A DNA stretch of 45,506 bases. Origin: Spongospora subterranea (lineage: Eukaryota > Endomyxa > Phytomyxea > Plasmodiophorida > Plasmodiophoridae). Position 1 is the stretch's first letter. Each line of letters begins with the position of its first letter. The notes under the pieces were generated by a model. That model saw nothing but the letters and a program-made list of their open reading frames with translations, ran no database searches and was not told the origin of the DNA. Below, piece after piece: positions 10,505 to 26,380 of the stretch. The translations under genes and the position numbers were made by a program. The DNA is taken from contig OUQQ01000488.1 in assembly GCA_900404475.1 (NCBI GenBank), forward strand, positions 1-45,506, in the 5' to 3' direction.

Positions 10505-11036
10505 AAAACTCAAATTAAATAGCTATGCGCTTACGTTTTTCCCAAATCTCGATCAATAACGCAATTATAGCCAAGGCGATGTACAAAACAACGACGAATA
10601 TGAGAGAGATCAATGTCGGATGTTCCTCAGCAAATTGAACTGATGCCGAGACGAACCATGCCTTAATATCGAAAGGCATCTTGGTCAAGGCAATACCGGC
10701 GCCGGATAGCAGTTGGGCCTGACGGGAATAATTGATTAACTGCGCAATGACACTCTCCTACTGAGTGACGAGAATCGTGAACGATATACTGTAGATCGGT
10801 TTAAATTCATGGCCTGGTCCGTCGCGGATATAATACACTTTTATCACCTCATCGATAATCATGGCGCCGCCCACTGGTTCCAGACTATTTTCGGTGACAA
10901 GAATACTGACAAAGAAATGGGGTCCACCGGCTCAGATTCGACACAAACAGGTCACGCAAATAATTGTTATACTCGGTAAGCCCGGACTTCCGACTGGTTT
11001 TAATCGAAGACCTGTAAACCCAGGTTACTCAGTGGC
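10505..11036 (-). pseudogene. Broken membrane-protein reading frame
   Basis: On the minus strand one frame reads like protein over about 170 codons but has two in-frame stops, a TGA near 10931 and a TAG near 10762. The last piece holds a strong hydrophobic helix (LISLIFVVVLYIALAIIALL) followed by a basic tail W-E-K-R-K-R and TAA near 10522, so the original would be a single-pass membrane protein with a short cytosolic end. The middle piece reads G-G-A-M-I-I-D-E-V-I-K-V-Y-Y. I found no set of in-phase 45-60 nt introns that removes both stops. It ends against the start of the CCCH gene. I do not recognise the family; pseudogene or unresolved exons are both possible. Confidence 0.4.
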
Positions 11037-12332
11037 ATGACCATCGCGGCCAGCGATGGATACACGAACAAGCTTACCAAAGTATGCGGCGCCTATTCGG
11101 CAAGCGTTCTGCGCCACGTTTATAACCTCCTACTTGCCGAAGATTTGCAAATCCCCAATCTCGTCAAGGTGACACTCAGTGCTATACGGAAAGAGTCGAA
11201 GCTCGGAAAAACGCGTCGCGTCTTGTCGAAATCCACCAGTGCTCAATTGGCCAGAATCCGCGAAATGTCATCGCATCTACAGGATCTATTAGTTGAAATC
11301 CTTCAAGACCCTTTATTGCTGTTAAGCGACCCTGAAGTCTTTATTTGTCGGAGATCGTCCCCGAATCGTCCTGTTTCAATTCCCAAACAAAATCAGTTGG
11401 AAATCTTCAAATCAAGTCTTCAGGACTTAATCAAGCTACATCTTACACCTTTGACGGATCCTCCTCCGATCCCGCAGTCGCGCCCTCGAACCTGGTTTTT
11501 GCTTTCATCTGCCCCCCATGAGCATATACACTTCATGAACGAACAACTCCATACAAGTAGCTCATCAACTGTTCCTTCCAGTGTTCAGAACCCATCTCCG
11601 AGTGTAAAGGAATCGGAACAAACGCAAATGGATCACGTTATTGATGACGAGGAATCATCTGTGTCGTCGTCAGAATCAGGGCTGGAATTAGATTTTTCAG
11701 ACTCTGACGATAGTAACAACCGGAAAGTTGTGGCTAATTCTGGGGGAGACACTGCTGCTCCGGAAGCCTCATGTCTATCTAGCATTGCTGATGAACTGAG
11801 AGAGACTTATGCGATCGACGCCGTGCCTGATGTTATGTCTAACAGGAAAAGGCAACTAGAAAAAAAACTGGGGGCTCCAAAAGGAAAAAAGGCACGGCCA
11901 TCGTTCTCTCGCCAGGCGCAAAAATGGAACACACCTTGCCAGTTTTGGATAGAAATGCGTTGCTCAAAAGCCGAACAATGTCCATTTAGCCATGATGTGC
12001 CGCAAGAGAGACGCGCAACCATCTGTCGGTATTTTATGATGGGTTCATGCTGCAAAGGTGAAGATTGCAGCCATTCTCATGACGTTCCATGCAAATATTT
12101 TCATCTCCACAACTCCTGCCAAGAAGCCAACTGTAGATTTTCTCATGGGCCTTTAAATTCGTATGTGATACATTGACTGCGCAACACCGAAAAACTTTCT
12201 GATTAAAAATTGACTAGGGATCAGCTAACTGAGTTCAAGGCCAAGCTAGAACAAGGATTCTACAATAAGCCAGTGCCCACAGTCCCCGAAAACGAACCTT
12301 CGGCGCTACTTCAGACTCCATTTTCCCTATAG
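11037..12332 (+). CDS. Nuclear-type protein with TFIIS-N-like region and three CCCH zinc fingers
   Basis: Two exons (11037-12160, 12218-12332) encode 412 aa. Residues about 15-90 resemble a TFIIS N-terminal (LW/TND) helical domain, with the E-S-K-L-G-K-T-R-R-V-L-S-K segment in the expected place; this is my inference. A Ser/Asp/Glu-rich linker follows (about 180-245), then a basic stretch. Three CCCH fingers sit near residues 300-375: C-x7-C-x5-C-x3-H, C-x7-C-x5-C-x3-H and C-x8-C-x4-C-x3-H, in the tight array typical of ZC3H4/6/8. A TND plus a CCCH finger also occurs in PNUTS (PPP1R10). A role in nuclear RNA or transcription termination is likely. The ATG at 11037 is the first in frame, but an upstream exon cannot be excluded. 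Confidence 0.8.
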
Positions 12333-12410
12333 AATAAGCTACTAAATTAATTAAGTCGCGACTCATGAGTAAAATTGTAGTTCAATTAGTTTGGGATAAT
12401 ACTGAAAAAA

Positions 12411-13974
<1,564 letters not shown>

Positions 13975-15135
13975 ATCCTAAACCGACGAGATGAGAATGT
14001 CGAGCGATACGAGAAATGTGCGCACCCCCCTCTGTTGAACCACCATAAACAGAGAAACCCAATTACGATACCAGCTAATACTGTAATTATACCCTATGGC
14101 GTCTCCACGGAAATGTGCGCTCATCTCATGATTCGAGAAATGGCAAAATAAATCTGTTTTACAGTACCTGAGGAGCTATAGAGGTTGCAATCATCCCGGC
14201 GCACGACGATTGTTGAAATGACTGGATCAACGGCTCGCTATCGCTTGAAATGGCAGATTGATATTTGCTCAATAGGAACCAAACCAATCAACGCGGAGGA
14301 AAAGTACTTCTTGTCACAAACTGTCGGCGTTTTGTGGAAACAGCCCCAAAAACTGTCTCAAAAGTGTTTATTTTTTATGCCAAATGCCAATCAAACGGCT
14401 TAATTGGCGAGGTCTTCAAAGGATAAATCAATTTCCCTTTGCAATTGGCTTGGCGGAATTGGCGCTGCGGACAGGGCGAGCGGATTTCTGAGCGCCGTGT
14501 CGTCAGCACCCTTCCCGAGTATTCATAACGCCCTGGACTTAGATGGTCGTCAATTTTCTAAAGCATGCTCGACCGCTTCCTAGATTCGCTTCGCTGATAA
14601 GCCACTCAAAAACAAAAAAAGGATGAGCGAAAACGTCTAACTGACAGCGAACTAGCCAAACCCTGATCAAACGATAATCACGCTCATCAATAAATGGTTC
14701 CGGCGCACTTGCCCACTCTTGAGGTTGTGTTTACGGGCGTTAAGTTCTTTTAGAAGGCTCGTTGTTTGAATTGGCGGAATTGGCGTTGGAAGTTTTGGGA
14801 GCTCTTCTGTGATTTTAGCGGACAGGCCGAGCAAATTTCCGTGCGCCGAAACCATTTCTTGATGAGCTTGATTGATCAGAGTAGAAAAAGTTTGACTACC
14901 GATTTTTCGAGTAAGTTAGAAATATCGATTCTGCCAAAATCTTTGTCGCTGTCGCAAATCGATAGCCGTCGCCGGCAGGATTTGGGAGCCAAAACCATAC
15001 AAAGGCGTAAACATCTCGTCTGAAAAATGGCCAATAAAGGTCGCGCGTGTTGAACGTCCAGAGATGGTACGGACCTTTTTCGGGAATTTACTCAACTGAG
15101 AAACCCACAAAGTAGTCGAAGATATCTCGTCGCTT
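13975..15135. other. Gene-poor interval upstream of Rab6
   Basis: No intact gene is supported here. The plus-strand frame at 14185-14403 (72 codons) resembles nothing that I know. The right half (about 14520-15050) carries a decayed minus-strand coding frame described separately. Short segments around 14440-14490 and 14767-14840 resemble each other (both contain a 'ttggcggaattggcg' core and 'ggacaggccgagc'-like runs), suggesting an old local duplication. Confidence 0.4.
14521..15050 (-). pseudogene. Decayed minus-strand coding sequence with frame changes
   Basis: Read on the minus strand, protein-like segments follow each other in shifting frames. A D-F-G-R-I-D-I-S-N-L-L-E-K-S piece (about 14895-14940) shifts to Q-A-H-Q-E-M-V-S-A-H-G-N-L-L-G and then P-T-P-I-P-P-I-Q (about 14760-14890). 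A third stretch in another frame contains D-E-R-D-Y-R-L-I-R-V-W-L (about 14650-14690). The first change falls in a T-run, so a base-count error is possible. No splice sites explain the shifts. The family is not recognised. Confidence 0.3.
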
Positions 15136-16237
15136 GTGTATGTACATCGTTTACTTGTGCTCATGGCTTTAATGAGAACATCAGATGACCAATCGGCCTG
15201 GCAGACAGCATGCAAACCAAGGATGACGACGACCATTACGCTGGCTATCATCGTAGTGTCGTTTACTCTTCAAATTCTAGCACTATCGTTACTTTGGCAT
15301 GCTGGTGTTGGACCTTCACCAGAGTTAATCGAAACCGAAGTTCTGGTGAACCCCGATAGTTCGCAACAAGATATATGTTTAGGAATGGCGTCAGGAATCA
15401 GTTTGCAAGATCTTGTTGTATTTGTCAAATCGTTTCGAGAAGCGACCAATGACGCCCGGTTGGTACTTTTCATGGGAATTGCGGCACCAGAGGAGCATAA
15501 GCGGTTTCTAAACGAACACGACGTAGAAACCGTATTGGTCAATTTCGACACAATGTTTCCTACCCAAATCCGGAAGTTTCATCCATCAAATTACAGATGG
15601 GTTTTATTGCGAAACTTCGTCTCTGCGGCGAAATTAAATCCCATGAGTCGCGTATTGCTGGTTGATGTGCGGGACACAGTGTTTCAAAGCGATCCATTTG
15701 AAATTATCTCGCCTGATGAGGATGGCCTTTGGGTATCTTTAGAGGCTGGAGGACCCATAATATCAGTAAGTCTTTTCGTCAAATGCAAATTTCGACACTA
15801 AACGTTTTCCACAGTGCGATTGGAACCGTGGTTGGGTTCAAGATTGCTTTGGCGATGACATTTTACGTGCTGTATCAATGAAAACTATATCCTGCTCAGG
15901 CGTCACTTTGGGCCGAGCGGGAGCTATATTGGATTATATGAATCGGATGTCAGCAGCACTGATCGGCCGTGCACAATGCGAACGAAATGGAGTCGATCAG
16001 GGTGTGCATAATGTCATTGTATGGACACAGAAGATACCGAATTTACACATCATTCGCATTGAAGATGGGAAGATTGCTCATATTCAAGCCATGTCTGTTT
16101 CTGACGCGCCGATACGAAACAACGTGGTTTTTTCTGCAAAAACACAGCCGGAACCTGTTCCATATGCTATTGTTCATCAATATGATAGACGAAAAGATCT
16201 AACTGAACTTTTTCGCCAAAAATATAAGTTAAATTAA
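15136..16237 (+). CDS. Putative type II membrane nucleotide-sugar glycosyltransferase
   Basis: Two exons (15136-15765, 15815-16237) encode up to 350 aa. The N-terminus holds one hydrophobic helix (ITLAIIVVSFTLQILALSLLW), consistent with a Golgi signal anchor. The lumenal part has the alternating strand/helix pattern of a GT-A fold, with SRVLLVDVRDTVFQSDPF near residues 170-187, where D-V-R-D stands where a DxD-type metal motif would be. Further on are C-D-W-N-R-G-W-V, S-G-V-T-L-G-R-A-G and N-G-V-D-Q-G-V-H-N, typical of acceptor and nucleotide-sugar loops in uncharacterised fungal and protist transferases. The initiator could be the ATG at 15136, 15169 or near 15223, just before the anchor. 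Donor sugar and acceptor are unknown. Confidence 0.65.
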
Positions 16238-17247
16238 CTATTTATTGTACGAGTAGACGTAATGCGGGCGTTTGTTCAGCAAAGAACGTTCATCATCAGA
16301 CCAATCTGAAATTTATTAGCGCTACGATGCCGTACCCTGAGAAATCTGCATCTTGCATAGGCAAATTCTGTTTGAAGAATCGAACTTCTATTGAGATAAT
16401 CAATAGGTGCAACGAACCTTACGTAAGGTATTCAAACTGGATAAGAGAACGATGAAAAACATAGCTGATGTCTAGATCACAATACCTGTAACAACGCTGG
16501 CTCTAACAATTCAATCGAAAATTATCGCCCTGGACGCCATCCAGGCTACTCGCAGACCGTTGGAGCACGTGCCGAGGAACTCTTGGAATGTCGCATGGAT
16601 AATTTGAGTGGTCGTGTATTTCACATACCCATAAAGCGCGTGTAAGGGTGAGCCAAGAAAAAGCTGATGTCATTTTCTCTGACGCTACGATCGTAATTTG
16701 CACTTCTCATAGTTTCGCCATTGCGATAAGAAAGTGCTAGTTAAAGGCGGACGCACATGAACAAGTGATGTTTGAAACCAACGAACATAGCAGAACATCA
16801 ACAATGTCATTACAATAGATTTGTTACAGCTGTCCAGACAGGACGTGACATAAACCTGTTGTTGCTGTTGCTGTCTGTTCGCCAACAAGGCTGGTGCAGC
16901 TCCACAGTCGATGACGGGGAGGCCACGCCGCTAAAACATGGGAAGTGGGGATGATTGAGTTACTGTACCCCACCCCCACACCCCTCTCTCTCTGTTGCAA
17001 TTTGGATCGTCGTCATTTTCACACCGTCTGCAATATCGCAACAACAGCTCGCCGGGAGGACAGATTGAGCCGCCTTGACCGGAACCATCATCTGCCACGC
17101 TTGCCGCCTCATGAGCGTGTCTAATCAGACCAGATAACCTCATCGACGGTACAAGCCGTTCACTGGCTGGCATCCGACAGGATGCAGGGGCCAGCCAATG
17201 GCTGGCATCGATCATTACGCTATGCGTTCTCGGAATTCACGATATGG
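16238..17247. other. Gene-poor interval with a hairpin
   Basis: One kilobase without a supported gene. It includes a CA/CT-rich patch at about 16970-17000. At 17165-17196 an imperfect hairpin is formed by GGCTGG/CCAGCC and CATCC/GGATG arms, and the first arm (ggctggcatc) is repeated directly at 17200-17209. The end of the interval probably holds the promoter of the DHHC gene. Confidence 0.45.
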
Positions 17248-18395
17248 ATGTCCTCCCTGGATCCGTTTGGGGCGTTCTGCTCATCATTAACCATCATACT
17301 TATTGTATATTCTCAATATGTCACTGTATTTATCAACTCCAACCAAAGATTTATCTCTCTTATTCACGTTGCTTTTAATAGGTTTATTTGATAATTTTAA
17401 GTTCATCGGGCCTAGATTACATTCATTCTCTTTTGTACACAGCGTGTTCTATATTCGGTATGCATGCTATGAAAAGCCCCTGATATTACTTTTCAACGCC
17501 CAACTCATATTACTTAGCATTGATGTCGCATTTTCGGGCCCAGTTTGCTGACCCAGGGTTTGTCCCACGACACTATATTCCCCAAACTATGCCACAAGCA
17601 CAAATATTTGACGGAGTCAGGACATCAGCGACAATTCTTCAAGCGAAAAAGGTGACGACCGGTTTTGCTCCTTCGCTTTATCATTGAAGACAATGAAAGG
17701 TATCGTTGCCGCCTGTGTGCCGGAAATGCAAAACGGTGAAGCCTAAAGGTGCGCACCATTGCAGCATATGCACCCGGTGCATCGCTAGAATGGATCATCA
17801 CTGGTCAGTTGCTCAAAACGCTTGCGTCCATTGTTGTCATGCTGATTGCTCTTCATTTTAGTCCCTGGATTAATAACTGTGTTGCTGCCCTTAATCAAAA
17901 ATATTTTATACAATTTCTTTGCTGGACTGGTGTTCTATGTTTGTACTCCGGTTCCATTATCGGAGCTGGGATTTACAGATGCGCTATCGATTCAGATAAG
18001 GTCAGAAGTTCATATGTTCGATTCAACTGAGATGTAAATCTGGTTCTGAAGTGTTCAGATGTATCGCCGAACATCATTATTTTAGTTTTCCTCAATTTAT
18101 TCGAAGCGGTTTTGTTTGGCTGTTTCGTCGCCGTCATGCTATGGGATCAACTCTCGGCAATATTCGAAAATACGCCATATATCGATAAGCTTCAGGTATT
18201 TTATGGAACCTTTTTATTTCTTGATTCACTTTACTGGAACATTTGATGTAGGGAATCAGGAATTCAAGCCATGCGACTCGCATGACGTTATTGACCGAAG
18301 TATTCGGTGAACCAATAGGCTGGAACTGGATTTTTCCGACGAGACTTCCCAAAAGGGGTAGGAATTCTCACCCTTCAAACAACATTTCGCCATAG
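17248..18395 (+). CDS. DHHC-type protein S-palmitoyltransferase (ZDHHC3/7-like)
   Basis: Seven exons (17248-17325, 17382-17457, 17518-17651, 17700-17803, 17862-18000, 18052-18195, 18252-18395) encode 272 aa. Order: D-P-F-G-A-F-C with a first membrane helix (1-26), a second helix around 30-50, the DPGFVP motif, then the Cys-rich domain C103-x2-C106, AHHCSICTRC, and D128-H-H-C131-PWINNC with catalytic Cys131. Two more membrane helices follow, then a tail containing M-T-L-L-T-E-V-F-G-E-P and FPTRLPKR. Such enzymes attach palmitate to cytosolic Cys of target proteins at the Golgi. NCVA replaces the usual NCVG. The order and tail resemble ZDHHC3/GODZ. The start at 17248 is chosen next to the conserved D-x-G-x-x-C; an upstream in-frame ATG at 17182 is possible. 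Confidence 0.88.
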
Positions 18396-18994
18396 TGAAA
18401 TAATGTTAGTGGCCGAAGAGCTTTATGATCAGTGCGAGACGTATTGTGCTGGTAACACGGTTCATTCAGAAGATGAATTCAGTGACGACGATGATTGATC
18501 AAATTTATTTATGTGTAAAATTACTTTTGCTGGTCAGGGTGGCCATTTTTTCAAGTGATTTCTATTGCTTCTCATTCGACAGCGAACTTTGCCAAAGGAG
18601 CATGTCTTAACAACATGGCACTTGCAATTGTTGAAAAAACGAGCCATTCGTTCAAAATATTTTTGGTGATGTCAGGGTCCGTATAGTTTTCAATCGGCCC
18701 TGATTATGGCTTGATGAAATAACGCGAGTGCTTAGAACAATGCATGTGCGCTTGTATGGCTAACAAGGAGCTAATACAAGTCAGACCGTATGAAACAAAA
18801 TCACGGACAACTTTGCCTCTTGGGGCCAATAGAACATGGCGGTTCTTTGTGTCTGGAAATCATGGGGTTAATAATTAACCATGAGGGACTCCACAACCTA
18901 TCTGGGGCATATCATGAAAGGTGCGATCAGCTGTATGGACCATAGTATTTAAGGCTCCACGCAACCTTAAGTGGCGCCACCAGGCTTATACTCA
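18396..18994. other. Intergenic stretch between DHHC and sulfurtransferase genes
   Basis: About 600 bp without a recognisable gene or RNA. Small open frames at 18425 and 18921 have no coding character or family resemblance. The second overlaps the sulfurtransferase start in another frame. Promoter and 3' UTR sequence is the likely content. Confidence 0.4.
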
Positions 18995-20100
18995 ATGTCT
19001 GGCGCAAGGCGTTTCTTATCTGTCATACCAACGTTGGTTCAACCCAATCAGTGCTCTGGATCTGTATCGTTCCTTGACGCATCATGGCACATGCCCGGTT
19101 CCAACCGTGATGCTCTGGCCGAATTCAGGAAAGAACGAATTAAAGGGTGATAACCAAAACTATTCTTTGTTGATCACTAACACCGCAATGTATCCCATAT
19201 CTTAATAGGTCTACTTTTCTTGATTTCGAAAGTGTCAAAGATGTCAAGAATCCACTACCTCACATGCTCCCAACAGCTAATCAAATGGGAACCTTCCTTA
19301 ACCAGGCCGGGCTGAGCCCAGATCACCACGTTTTCGTTTATGACAATGCCGGCATGCAGTCCAGTTCTCGTGGATGGTTCGTTTTAACTGCCTTTAGCAT
19401 TCAAAACGTTTCTATCCTTGATGGCGGACTAGCATCGTGGAAGTCGCATCGTCTGTCTAGTATGGACTGCGTTTCAAATCCTGCTTCTAACCGTCATCTC
19501 AGGTCTTCCCGTTGAGTCGGGTCCGGCTCCTAAACCTAAGCCTTCAAAAAACGATTGGGTATGCGTTTTTCGACCCGATTTGGTTCGTTCTCTTGAGGAC
19601 ATGAAAGAGAACCTATCGACGAAAACGGCGCAGGTTGTAGACGCCAGATCGAGTGCTAGGTTCAGAGGAAGTCAACAAGAGCCGCGGCCAGGCTTACGCT
19701 GCGGCCACATACCATTTTCATTGAATGTGCCATGGACGTCGATAATAATTCAGGATCAAGGTATTGCCAAATTCGCAAACAAGGATTATATACTGCAAAC
19801 GTGAGCAGTTCATGTTCTTTATTACTTGCTACTGAGCGATCAGTGCTGGTAGATTTCGTAAAGCTGGTGTCAACGTTGACGACAATTCCGTTCCGATCAT
19901 TCTGACCTGTGGCAGTGGAATAACAGCGGCTGTTTTGATGGCCGGATTGCATCTATCAGGAATACCGTTATCCCGCTTATCGCTATACGATGGTTCATGG
20001 GCGGAATGGGTAATATCGTCATATGGTTTAAATACTGTCTCTAACCCCTCAACTCTAGGGTGATTGCCGTCAAGAGCTCCCAATTGAAACATGTTCATAG
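18995..20100 (+). CDS. MPST: Mercaptopyruvate/thiosulfate sulfurtransferase (double rhodanese)
   Basis: Five exons (18995-19146, 19209-19450, 19503-19800, 19853-20009, 20059-20100) encode 296 aa; human MPST is 297. The N-terminal inactive rhodanese domain has FLDASWHMPGSNRD, H-M-L-P and LDGGLASW. The C-terminal domain has QVVDARSSARFRG, G-H-I-P-F-S-L-N-V-P, the active loop C250-G-S-G-I-T-A, and YDGSWAEWG near the end. CGSG(V/I)TA is typical of the mercaptopyruvate-type enzymes, while rhodaneses proper often have CRKGVTA. The enzyme moves sulfur from 3-mercaptopyruvate to a thiol or to thioredoxin. The first ~20 residues (MSGARRFLSVIPTL) are basic and could be a weak mitochondrial signal. The second intron donor was chosen so that S-H-R-L-P-V-E-S-G aligns with the linker; GTATGG 10 nt downstream is an alternative. 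Confidence 0.92.
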
Positions 20101-20189
20101 AATATGGCACAATAAACGGTCGATATTTCGATCAAAAACAACCAGACGGTGCGACCGCTGTGCTGAATAGTCTGCATGCTATTGCCTAA
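20091..20189 (+). CDS. 32-aa micro-ORF overlapping the sulfurtransferase stop
   Basis: An ATG at 20091, within the last codons of the sulfurtransferase but in another frame, opens 32 codons ending in TAA at 20187-20189. The peptide has even, protein-like composition (G-R-Y-F-D-Q-K-Q-P-D-G-A-T-A). It may be a chance frame in the 3' UTR, or the end of an alternative exon; I could not connect it to a splice donor. No family is recognised. Confidence 0.2.
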   Translation: MFIEYGTINGRYFDQKQPDGATAVLNSLHAIA

Positions 20190-20324
20190 ATTTATAAGCT
20201 ACAATTTACGAATTGGAGCTCGCACAACCATCACAGTTCCTATCCCACGACGCTATCGAGACGCTCTAACATTAGGCATTGTGAACACCTTTTGCCATTG
20301 CAGAAATACAATTGAATAAGCAGT

Positions 20325-24022
<3,698 letters not shown>

Positions 24023-24673
24023 GAATCCAATTGGTGTAATGAAACTAGAACGGCGTGACTGACGAAGGACTCCCCTTGTGGCTTTCCAACAGATTCCGGG
24101 TTGCTCTTCAGGGACGGAAACCGTGCTCGCAAAAAGGTGCGCGGCACCGTGAACCCATGGTACACTCTCACCCGACGTCAAGCACTCACGTTGTTGTGTA
24201 CACACTAAAAAGGCTCCCTGCAGAAACGACGGAAAGGTTGCTGAAAGAGAAAATAAAGTGTATTTAGAGTTGCTGTTCATGTTGATACATGAGAGCAGAA
24301 TCATTGATTGGCTACGATTTGTGTAACAGAGGATGACCATCCGGCAAAAAAAAAGAGACACAAATAATGTGAGTGCGTAAGATTTCAGCAGCTTAAAAAC
24401 AAACACCAACAGTGCCAACAACAAAACTGTCGTAATACAGTCCGCTTTTAAAAAATCTGGCCGACGAAAACGACGCATTTCATCGGTTGTCGACGAACAA
24501 GCACGTTTTTGTTACATTCCAAGAAAATATTTATGGATTTTCAGCGGCAAAGACATTGTGAGGCGCCGTGCTCAGGGGATCCGCATTTTTCACATTCGTG
24601 AACTCCACCACGACAAGAATCACCGTAATAACCTTCTAACAGCGTCAATCAATGCAACAACGCTAAGGCGCAA
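24023..24673. other. MCM2 upstream region
   Basis: About 650 bp between the MCM2 start and the end of the LOTUS gene, both on the minus strand. A minus-strand frame stays open 152 codons upstream of the chosen MCM2 ATG (to 24478), but its translation is hydrophobic and unlike MCM2, so I take it as promoter and leader. No other feature is seen. Confidence 0.45.
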
Positions 24674-25130
24674 TCACGTACACGACTTGGGCTTTTGGAA
24701 AAAACTGCATATTTTCGAGCAGCTTCCAGTAAGGCGTAAGCACGCCCCATGCGGGCCTAGCTTATCCATACGTACTGGACCAGGAAGTGCAGCAATGCAG
24801 TCAACAAGCTTAGAGTACCCCAATTTATCTGAAAATAAAATATATTAGCACAGTAATGACGATAACATGACAAGCTTGAAACCTAATTCCCGATTGTAAG
24901 CGTAGTTATATTTTGCTCTCAAGTCGCATAGGTTAATTACTTTGCCTGGCTCTTGATCTAGTAACTGTTGAAGTTCTCTTGACAGAACGTTCAGTTGCGG
25001 AATGACGTGACCCTGCGGTTTCGGCGGTTTGCGATGCAGCATGTCTTCCTCATAGTCCTAACAGCAGGTCAGATGATACGGAGCGAAACCCAGCCACAGC
25101 AGTTCCCACATCATCGCTTGTCGCCAACAT
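24674..25130 (-). CDS. Mini LOTUS (OST-HTH) domain protein
   Basis: Three exons (25130-25110, 25057-24883, 24828-24674) encode 116 aa. Most of the protein is one domain from L-S-R-E-L-Q-Q-L-L through G-K-V-I-N-L-C-D-L, K-Y-N-Y-A-Y-N-R-E-L, LGYSKLVDCIAALPG and ending in C-L-R-L. That is the helix-rich winged pattern of the LOTUS/OST-HTH domain known from MARF1, Oskar and TDRD5/7, where it binds RNA, often G-quadruplexes, or helicases such as Vasa. The proteins known to me carry it beside NYN, tudor or RRM domains; here it stands alone. The first exon is only 21 nt; its donor was chosen because the intron is then 52 nt with a CTGAC branch motif. The start lies 162 bp from the WDR83 start on the other strand, so they may share a promoter. 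Domain call moderate. Confidence 0.55.
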
Positions 25131-25292
25131 GATTAATCAATAAAGAACGCCCTATATTAAACACTGAAATCAAAATGTCGCAGACCAACTAGTTGAGTCA
25201 TGATCTCTCTAGAGCGAGCGTTGACCTCACAGACGCAGTTTTTTGTCGGCACTGTGGTAGGTGTCAGGCACAATGATATCACGGAGGGCAAT

Positions 25293-26262
25293 ATGGCAAC
25301 TTCGTTACCCGCGCGTGAGTTCTTGAGTATTCCTGCCCATGATGGCGCCGTTCTAGCCCTGACCTATAATTCGGACGGGAATTACGCCATCAGCGGTGGG
25401 AGGGATAAGATCATCCGGTTGTGGAACACGGAGAAAGGGACGTTGATCAAAGAGTATAGCGGGGCGCATGGCTATGAAGTCAGGGATATCGCATGCTCCC
25501 ACGATAACTCCCGAATGGCGTCGTGCGGTGGTGATCGAACTGTGTTTGTCACCGAGATTGCCACGTCTCGCGTGATCAGGAGGTTCGCCCGGCATGAACA
25601 GCTAGTGAATGCTGTGGCGTTTAACGCCGACGATAGTGTTTTATTATCAGCCTCTTATGACCGGACAGTTTGTGCTTGGGATATGCGCTCTCAAAGCCGA
25701 GACCCGATTATTTCATTAGCGGATGCTAAAGACAGGTAGATTGCGGTATTCTAGATTAGGGTATTCTGATCGACAATCATCATCTAATTCATCATGTAGT
25801 GTCACGCGGGTTGTTTCAACCGACACCGAAATATTAACCAGCAGCGTAGATGGATGCATCAGAGTTTACGATATGAGGGCAGGACGCTTAACAACTGACC
25901 ACATGGGAGAGGCCATTACGTGTTTGAGGGTTAGCGCCGATGGCAATTGCGTTCTGGTGTCCCTGCTGAACAGTACAATTCGGCTATTCGATCGCTCAAA
26001 CAGTGATCTGTTGAACGAATATAAGAGCAAAGAGTTTGTCAACGACAAATTTCAAATAGATTCTTGTTTTGCTCAAGATGATGCCGTTGTTCTGAGCGGC
26101 GCTGAAGATGGCATAATCCGGTGTTGGGATCTAGTCAGCGGGGAATTGTTAAAAAAACTGCCGGGACATAAAGGCGTAGTGATCCGATTAGCTGCTCATC
26201 CTACTCAGAATCAGCTAATTTCAGCGGGGAATGACGGGGCAATCAAGATTTGGCGCTCGTAA
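25293..26262 (+). CDS. WDR83: WDR83 / MORG1-type WD40 protein
   Basis: Two exons (25293-25735, 25800-26262) encode 301 aa; human WDR83 is 315. About seven WD repeats can be counted, e.g. GGRDKIIRLWNTEKGTLIKEY, G-A-H-G-Y-E-V-R-D-I-A, GGDRTVFVTE, SASYDRTVCAWDMRSQ, SSVDGCIRVYDMRAG, SLLNSTIRLFDRSN, GAEDGIIRCWDLVSG and GNDGAIKIWRS. The S/G-Y-E-V segment and V-S-T-D-x-E-I-L-T-S-S-V-D-G-x-I-R-V-Y-D-M-R fit this family over other WD40 proteins. In animals it scaffolds MAP-kinase modules, and it is also found with spliceosomes. The ATG at 25293 was chosen; the frame is open to an ATG at 25200, but that extension has no family resemblance. Confidence 0.92.
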
Positions 26263-26380
26263 ATCGGAATGAATTGCGAAATGACTGAGTTCATTGCTTC
26301 AATATCTTAGTTATTTATTGTTTTCAATATAACACAAACACCAATGCATTTTAGAAATGGATATATGAGGCAGGATAGGA

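Noticed and set aside
14916..15251. 111-aa minus-strand frame overlapping the glycosyltransferase start
   Set aside because: Its first half is the reverse strand of a real exon; the second half shows some protein-like text but changes frame, so it is treated as part of the decayed remnant.
24023..24478. 152-codon upstream extension of MCM2
   Set aside because: The translation is hydrophobic and unlike any MCM2 N-terminus; the acidic M-S-H-N-N-G-D-Y-S-D start fits the family.
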